In this document: positions 25,089 to 29,114 of the stretch, one piece after another | How the letters are laid out: every line of letters begins with the position of its first letter | Position numbering within the stretch: the first letter of the stretch is position 1 | Source of the DNA: Casp-actino8 sp046082625 | GTDB taxonomy: Bacteria > Actinomycetota > Acidimicrobiia > Acidimicrobiales > Ilumatobacteraceae | Reading direction: 5' to 3' | NCBI GenBank assembly: GCA_046082625.1 | Contig: JBJTYE010000120.1 | Location: 1-29,114, forward strand | Length of the DNA: 29,114 bases | Program-made: the position numbers and the translations under genes | The notes under the pieces: generated by a model | The model's database searches: none | Told to the model about the DNA's origin: nothing | The model's input: the letters and a program-made list of their open reading frames with translations, nothing else

Positions 25089-25727
25089 TCACTTCCCCTT
25101 CACCGCATTGCGAACGATGACCACGCCGCCGTTCGGACCGGGAACCGAACCCCGCACCAGCAGCAGACCGCGCTCGGCGTCGGCCTCGACGACTTCCAGG
25201 TTGAGCGTGGTGACCTGCTCGTGTCCCATGTGGCCGGCCATCTTCAGACCCTTGAGCACGCGACCCGGATAGGTGGTGGATCCGATGGAGCCCGGGGCGC
25301 GGTGATGCTTGTGGTTACCGTGACTGGCTCCCTGACCGCGGAAGTTGTGACGCTTCATGCCACCGGCGAAGCCCTTGCCGCGGCTCACGGCGGTGACGTC
25401 GACCTTCTGGCCCTTTTCGAACTGATCGACGGCGATCTCGCCACCGACTTCGAAACCGTCCACGCTCTCGAGACGCAACTCGACCAGGCGACGACCAGGA
25501 GCCACGCCGGCCTTGGCGAAGTGTCCGGCCTCGGGCTTGTTGAGCTTCTTGGGGTCCTGGTGGCCGTAGGTGACCTGCACGGCGGCGTACCCGTCGCTGT
25601 CGGATGTCTTGACCTGGACAATGCGGGCTGGTTCGACACGGAGCACGGTGACCGGGACGACGCGGTTGTCGTCCGTCCACACCTGCGTCATGCCGACCTT
25701 CTCGCCGACGATCGCTTTCTTTGCCAT
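25089..25727 (-). CDS. rplC: 50S ribosomal protein L3
   Basis: L3 (212 residues) is an early assembly protein near the peptidyl transferase centre. MAKKAIVGEKVGMTQVWTDD is the usual start and SRGKGFAGGMKRHNFRGQGA, followed by SHGNHKHHRAPGSIG, is the signature. AAGAGG 7 nt ahead of the ATG is the ribosome binding site. Normally rpsJ lies directly upstream; here rplC is first after a 367-bp gap, so it probably heads its own transcript. Confidence 0.98.
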   Translation of the reverse strand: MAKKAIVGEKVGMTQVWTDDNRVVPVTVLRVEPARIVQVKTSDSDGYAAVQVTYGHQDPKKLNKPEAGHFAKAGVAPGRRLVELRLESVDGFEVGGEIAVDQFEKGQKVDVTAVSRGKGFAGGMKRHNFRGQGASHGNHKHHRAPGSIGSTTYPGRVLKGLKMAGHMGHEQVTTLNLEVVEADAERGLLLVRGSVPGPNGGVVIVRNAVKGK

Positions 25728-25747
25728 ACGGCAGCCTCTTCATCCAC

Positions 25748-25761
25748 CCAGAAACTTCTGG
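25748..25761 (-). repeat. CCAGAA/TTCTGG inverted repeat next to the rplC ribosome binding site
   Basis: A perfect 6-bp inverted repeat with two bases between (or 5 bp with a 4-base loop) ends 8 nt ahead of the AAGAGG ribosome binding site. It could be an operator or the last hairpin of the leader. Confidence 0.45.
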
Positions 25762-25779
25762 CAGTCTCGATAAATATCT

Positions 25780-25810
25780 GTTGCGCTCTCGGCGGCGAAC
25801 CGCCGTTCAC
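25780..25810 (-). repeat. 31-bp direct repeat, copy nearest rplC
   Basis: This copy matches the second copy at 25821-25851 in 30 of 31 positions and lies 41 bp from it. Within it, CGGCGG-TTCG-CCGCCG forms a 6-bp stem with a TTCG loop. Extended over 25783-25812 it gains a GTGT/GCGC stem (two G-C, two G-U pairs) beyond a 3x3 internal loop GAA/AGA. Confidence 0.8.
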
Positions 25811-25820
25811 ACGACATTTC

Positions 25821-25851
25821 GTTGCGCTCCCGGCGGCGAACCGCCGTTCAC
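25821..25851 (-). repeat. 31-bp direct repeat, copy distal to rplC
   Basis: This is the second copy of the repeat, with the same TTCG hairpin. Here the fold extends over 25822-25855: TTGCGT/GCGCAA (six pairs including one G-U), a 3x3 purine internal loop GAA/GGA that allows tandem G-A pairs, then the 6-bp stem and TTCG loop. The stem abuts the next stem-loop without a gap. Confidence 0.8.
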
Positions 25852-25855
25852 GCAA

Positions 25856-25887
25856 ATGCTCCGCTGGACGTGAGGCCGGCGGAGCAT
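25856..25887 (-). repeat. 9-bp stem-loop at the head of the rplC leader
   Basis: ATGCTCCGC and its exact complement GCGGAGCAT flank a 14-base loop. Only three T bases follow, so it is not a typical terminator. It lies back to back with the distal TTCG hairpin and may stack on it. Confidence 0.6.
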
Positions 25888-25987
25888 CGGTTTCGGTTGT
25901 TGCCGTGTGGTCCCCGGCTCCCGGGCTCACACAGACATCGATTGGCTCACATGGGAGGTCCCACGTGCACGAGGACCGAACGCTACC

Positions 25988-26007
25988 GGGGGTCTCCGGA
26001 GGCCCCC
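25988..26007 (-). terminator. Possible T-tail-less terminator after the alpha/beta hydrolase gene
   Basis: GGGGG and CCCCC enclose a self-complementary CTCCGGAG, giving a very stable GC hairpin about 88 nt after the hydrolase stop. No T-run follows. Actinobacteria are reported to use such hairpins, but function here is a guess. Confidence 0.3.
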
Positions 26008-26094
26008 AACCTCCGACCTGGGTATTTGGCTCGTTTCGCACCCCATCGGATCGACTGCTCGTACCGGGATCCGGACCGGGGCAGGACACCCGGA

Positions 26095-27300
26095 TCAGGG
26101 GAATCGCTCGGCCAACCAGTCGGCCACATGGGCCAAGGCCTCCTGCCGGTGACCTTCCAGATAATGCGGCGCCCCCTTCATCTCGATATATGTCGTGTCG
26201 GCACTGCCACTGGCCTCGACGATCTCCCGCGCCTGGTGGATGCGGATCTCGGTGTCGGCCGTCGGGTGGATCAAGAGGGTCGGAACCCGGACCCTGGGCA
26301 TGGTGTCGGCCAATTTGGCGTGGCTCGAGAGCCCACTCCAGGTGGACAGCCACCCGCGGGCGGTCATGGTCCGGGCCAGCCCACCCCGGCCGTAATTGGC
26401 GTCGAAGGGATCCGGGAAGGCGAACAGGCTGCCCATCGGCCGGTCATCCGGATCGATGGAGAGGTCCAGATAGGCCGGGTCCGCCAGGGTCCTGTAGATG
26501 GTCAGGTACTTGGTGAACACCGCCCGACGACGCTGCTCGCGCCAGGACCTGGGATCGGCGACCTTGTCCAACCCCCGCAGATCGCCGGCGGCGGCGTTGG
26601 ACTGCTCGATGCTGGCCTTGGCGATGGCGTCGATACGGGCCACCCGAGCCACCTGGGCAGCCCGGTAACGGGCCAGCCACTCCGGGTCGTAGGCACAAGG
26701 TTCGGGCCAAGGCCGCCAACCGTTGTCCGGGTCGTACATGTCCAACTCGGGCACCGTGGAGAACGGATCGTTCTCGTCGGCCACGCTCGGGTCGATCACC
26801 TGGAGCATGAACACGCCCTCGCCGGGATGGGCGGCCATTCCCACCCAGCCGTCGCCGATGCCCCGCTCGGCGTGGCTGAGGGCCATGAGGGATCCGCCGC
26901 CCGAATTCCCCAGGAGAACCACGGCCTCGGCTCCCCGCCTCTTCATCTCCTGATACACGGTCTCCACGTCGATGGTGCACTGCTCGTGCAAACAGTCGGT
27001 GTCGTTGTTCATGTAGCGCGTCCCGAATCCCAACACCGCATAGCCGGCGGCGGCCAGGAGCGGACAGGCGTAGTGGACGCTGAAATCGCCCCGGGGATGG
27101 GAGAGGATCACCGCCGTCTTCCAGGGTCGTCCACCGGGCGGGGTCCAGAGAATGCCGCGCACCAGGGCCCCGTCCGGACTGACCAGGCGGATCGACTCCC
27201 GAGGAATCTCCACCCCCGGATCGTCGGCCGGCAGAGGCCAGTAATTGAGGCCGAAGGGCCGTGAGCCACCCAGATGCGGATCTCGGAAGATGTCGGTCAT
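26095..27300 (-). CDS. Alpha/beta hydrolase of unknown substrate
   Basis: The 401-residue protein has an alpha/beta hydrolase fold. The nucleophile elbow is VLLGNSGGGSLMA with Ser133; Asp349 in LLIHPTADTEIRIHQA and His379 in EMKGAPHYLEG complete a plausible triad. KTAVILSHPRGDFSVHY (61-77) holds the usual HxxG-type oxyanion segment. A helical, Arg/Ala-rich cap of about 130 residues (about 190-320) lies between core halves. There is no signal peptide or membrane segment, so it is likely cytoplasmic. Relatives include esterases and dienelactone hydrolase-like enzymes; I cannot name the substrate. It lies 70 nt from the HtrA gene and has no known link to ribosome synthesis. Confidence 0.85.
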   Translation of the reverse strand: MTDIFRDPHLGGSRPFGLNYWPLPADDPGVEIPRESIRLVSPDGALVRGILWTPPGGRPWKTAVILSHPRGDFSVHYACPLLAAAGYAVLGFGTRYMNNDTDCLHEQCTIDVETVYQEMKRRGAEAVVLLGNSGGGSLMALSHAERGIGDGWVGMAAHPGEGVFMLQVIDPSVADENDPFSTVPELDMYDPDNGWRPWPEPCAYDPEWLARYRAAQVARVARIDAIAKASIEQSNAAAGDLRGLDKVADPRSWREQRRRAVFTKYLTIYRTLADPAYLDLSIDPDDRPMGSLFAFPDPFDANYGRGGLARTMTARGWLSTWSGLSSHAKLADTMPRVRVPTLLIHPTADTEIRIHQAREIVEASGSADTTYIEMKGAPHYLEGHRQEALAHVADWLAERFP

Positions 27301-27370
27301 GGCGGCACGGTAGCCACCGACGCGCCCGTTCCATCAGCCGTCCGGACCGTGTCTCGGGCTGGACGCTCCG

Positions 27371-28558
27371 CTATTGGGTGGGGCGTTCGGCCAGGGTGGC
27401 CGTCAGCGTGATGCGCTGTCCGTCGCGCAGGACCTGGATGTCGATGGTGTCGCCGGGTGACTTGTCGCGGATGGCGGCCACGAAGGCCGGTTGGCCGTCC
27501 ACCGGGCTGCCATCGGCGGCGATGACCACGTCACCAGGTCGCAGTCCGGCTCGATCGGCCGGAGAGCCAGGAGTGACGTCGTTGATGACAGCCCCGCGCC
27601 CGCCGTCGGAGCGAAGGGTCAGGCCGACCCCGAGATAGCCCTCCCGACGGGGTTCGCCGTTGGCCACGGCCCTCAACTCTCCGATGACCGGAACGACCTC
27701 GGACACCGAGATCGCGAAGCCCACGTTGTTGGCCGCCACGTCGAAGGAGCTCTGGAAGACGGCCGTGTTGATGCCGACCACCTGCCCGCGGGTGTTGAGC
27801 AAAGGACCGCCCGAGTTGCCCGACGAAATGGCCGTATCGGTCTGGATGAGCCCGTCGAGAGCCCCGTCCTCGCTGGAGATGGTCCGATTGAGGGCCGACA
27901 CGATGCCCCGCGTGACCGTCGGACCGCCGTCCAAATTGAGAGCGAAACCGACCGCGATCACTTCGTCGCCGATGGCGATGGATCGGGGATCGGCGAAAAC
28001 CGCTGGGCGCAGATCGGTGCGGTCGATCTTGAGCAGAGCCAAGTCGTTGCCGGAATCGAGGGCCAGCACGGTGGCGGAGATGGGGTCGATGGCCCCTTCC
28101 AAGAGGACCTGCACCTGGGTGGCCCCCTCCACCACGTGGGCATTGGTGACGATCTCGCCATCGGTCGAGATGATCACACCGGTCCCGGTCCCCCGACCGG
28201 TGTTCATTCCGTCCTCCAAGGTCGACAGCACGGTGACCACGCTCGGACCGATGGTGCGAACCACGCCGGCCACGTCGAGTTCGGGATCGTCACCCGGGGA
28301 GGCCGGAGCGGTGAGGATCGGCTCGGAGGAGCTTCCCGGGGAATCGGCCGGTTGCGCCTGCCCCTCGATCCGCCCTCCGTCGTCGGCGGCCGTGTCGACG
28401 CTCGATGACGTGCGATCGGGCTGGGCGATCTGAGCACCCACGAACCCGCCGAGCACCGCCGAGACGGCCATGACTCCGGCCAGGATCCAGCGCCGCGCCG
28501 AGCGGCGAGTCGGCCGGGGCGAATCCCCCGGCACCAGTGGCGGCGGGAAGTACTGCAT
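27371..28558 (-). CDS. Membrane-anchored HtrA/DegP-like serine protease with PDZ domain
   Basis: The protein (395 residues from the ATG) belongs to the trypsin-like HtrA family, which degrades or refolds damaged envelope proteins. Order, counted from the GTG at 28561: a short cytoplasmic Pro/Arg-rich part, one membrane segment (about 25-46, WILAGVMAVSAVLGGFVGAQ), an acidic disordered linker (about 50-95), the protease domain with His142 (TNAHVVEG), Asp173 (GNDLALLKID) and Ser250 (ISSGNSGGPLL), and one PDZ domain (about 308-390, GYLGVGL, SPADRAGLRPGDVV). The active part should face outside the membrane. ATG 28558 is preferred to GTG 28561. It lies between rpsJ and rplC, an unusual location. 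Confidence 0.95.
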   Translation of the reverse strand: MQYFPPPLVPGDSPRPTRRSARRWILAGVMAVSAVLGGFVGAQIAQPDRTSSSVDTAADDGGRIEGQAQPADSPGSSSEPILTAPASPGDDPELDVAGVVRTIGPSVVTVLSTLEDGMNTGRGTGTGVIISTDGEIVTNAHVVEGATQVQVLLEGAIDPISATVLALDSGNDLALLKIDRTDLRPAVFADPRSIAIGDEVIAVGFALNLDGGPTVTRGIVSALNRTISSEDGALDGLIQTDTAISSGNSGGPLLNTRGQVVGINTAVFQSSFDVAANNVGFAISVSEVVPVIGELRAVANGEPRREGYLGVGLTLRSDGGRGAVINDVTPGSPADRAGLRPGDVVIAADGSPVDGQPAFVAAIRDKSPGDTIDIQVLRDGQRITLTATLAERPTQ

Positions 28559-28649
28559 CACCAGATCGTTCTACCGTTCCCTGACGATCTCTTGACGTCG
28601 CGACCGGTGTGAAATCGGTAAGAGGAGACGGGTCCCCCGACGCCGCAGA

Positions 28650-28964
28650 TCAGGCGTTCTGGACCTTGATCTCGACCTCCACACCGGCCGGAAGGTCGAT
28701 GCGCTGGAGGCTGTCGATGGTCTGCTGCTTGGGGTCGACGATGTCGATCAGCCGCTTGTGGATCCGCATCTCGAAGTGCTCACGGGAGTCCTTGTCGATG
28801 TGCGGTCCGCGGATGACCGTGTAGCGGTGCTTGTCGGTCGGCAGGGGCACAGGACCCCGCACGGTGGCATTGGTCCGAGTCACCGTCTCGACGATCTTGC
28901 GCGTCGATTGATCGATGATCTCGTGGTCGAATGCCTTGAGGCGGATGCGAATGATCTGGGCCAT
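28650..28964 (-). CDS. rpsJ: 30S ribosomal protein S10 (NusE)
   Basis: S10 (104 residues) is a 30S head protein and, as NusE, a transcription antitermination factor. MAQIIRIRLKAFDHEIIDQS, GPVPLPTDKHRYTVIRGPHI and DKDSREHFEMRIHKRLIDI are canonical. It lies 9 nt after tuf, so it is likely the last gene of the str transcript here, and is separated from the rest of the S10 operon by two unrelated genes. Confidence 0.98.
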   Translation of the reverse strand: MAQIIRIRLKAFDHEIIDQSTRKIVETVTRTNATVRGPVPLPTDKHRYTVIRGPHIDKDSREHFEMRIHKRLIDIVDPKQQTIDSLQRIDLPAGVEVEIKVQNA

Positions 28965-28973
28965 GTCAGTCGA

Positions 28974-29114
28974 TCACTTGAGGATCTTGGTGACACGGCC
29001 AGCGCCCACGGTCCGGCCACCCTCACGGATAGCGAACCGCAAACCCTCGTCCATGGCGATCGGCTTACCCAACTCCACGGTCATCGTCACATTGTCACCA
29101 GGCATCACCATCTC
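28974..29114 (-). CDS. tuf: Elongation factor Tu, C-terminal 46 residues (runs off the right edge)
   Basis: The frame reads EMVMPGDNVTMTVELGKPIA followed by MDEGLRFAIREGGRTVGAGR and ends VTKILK with a TGA stop at 28974. This is the end of domain 3 of EF-Tu, the GTPase that carries aminoacyl-tRNA to the ribosome. The position just upstream of rpsJ is the standard str-S10 junction. Confidence 0.98.
   Translation of the reverse strand, partial: EMVMPGDNVTMTVELGKPIAMDEGLRFAIREGGRTVGAGRVTKILK

Larger units (their letters stand above)
25728..26094 (-). promoter_or_regulatory. Non-coding leader and intergenic region ahead of rplC
   Basis: This 367-bp stretch between the hydrolase stop and rplC holds no convincing gene. 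Reading toward rplC it contains a GGGGG/CCCCC hairpin, about 100 bp without clear structure, a 9-bp stem-loop, two copies of a 31-bp repeat that each fold into a TTCG-capped hairpin, an AT-rich patch (GATATTTATC, 25769-25778), a CCAGAA/TTCTGG hairpin and the rplC ribosome binding site. A promoter for the ribosomal operon must lie here or upstream, but I could not fix a -35/-10 pair. Part of it is likely transcribed as a structured leader. Confidence 0.6.

Noticed and set aside
25780..25851. Two direct repeats as a minimal CRISPR array
   Set aside because: There are only two copies, the spacing is just 10 bp and the repeats are internally self-complementary over a leader region; no cas gene is nearby.
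26095..28561. Protease-hydrolase pair as a recent mobile insertion
   Set aside because: I saw no transposase, integrase, tRNA, terminal inverted repeats or target duplications around the pair, and base composition looks like that of the neighbours.
28562..28649. Promoter or terminator in the gap between rpsJ and the HtrA gene
   Set aside because: I found no convincing -35/-10 pair or stable hairpin. A TTGACG on the plus strand has no matching -10 and no gene downstream.

Overview
The window is a GC-rich, densely packed stretch in which every supported gene reads on the minus strand. It carries the conserved bacterial S10-spc-alpha ribosomal protein clusters, followed by the rplM-rpsI and cell-wall precursor block. 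Several traits point to an actinobacterium: the order rplQ-truA-rplM-rpsI-glmM-glmS-acpS-nnr-alr, a short four-cysteine S14, and GTG starts and start/stop overlaps. A deep-branching class such as Acidimicrobiia is my best guess from overall feel; no marker here proves it.

In the direction of transcription (high to low coordinates), the window opens with the last 46 codons of tuf and then rpsJ. Two genes follow that do not belong to the classical S10 operon: a membrane-anchored HtrA-type serine protease with a PDZ domain, and an alpha/beta hydrolase. A 367-bp non-coding gap comes next. It holds a run of hairpins, including a 41-bp tandem duplication, directly upstream of rplC. From there the order is the textbook one: rplC, rplD, rplW, rplB, rpsS, rplV, rpsC, rplP, rpmC, rpsQ, rplN, rplX, rplE, rpsN, rpsH, rplF, rplR, rpsE, rpmD, rplO, secY, adk. 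The map gene usually found after adk is absent. A 174-bp gap with inverted repeats leads to infA, whose best-supported start is a CTG codon. Then come rpmJ, rpsM, rpsK, rpsD, rpoA, rplQ, truA, rplM and rpsI.

The left third makes envelope precursors and links translation to wall growth. GlmS and GlmM supply amino sugar phosphate for UDP-GlcNAc, AcpS activates acyl carrier protein, Nnr repairs damaged NAD(P)H, and Alr makes D-alanine. GlmS is the most unusual protein: 1134 residues against about 600 in the family, with all recognisable catalytic motifs kept but separated by insertions and followed by an extra C-terminal domain. After alr, where the tsaE/tsaB/rimI/tsaD group is often found in actinobacteria, lie a class II aldolase/adducin-family gene and an FGGY-like carbohydrate kinase that runs off the left edge.

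The features most worth a second look are the hairpin array ahead of rplC together with the split of rpsJ from rplC, the enlarged GlmS, the likely CTG start of infA, and a probable leaderless promoter for glmS. No RNA genes, insertion sequences or CRISPR arrays were seen.
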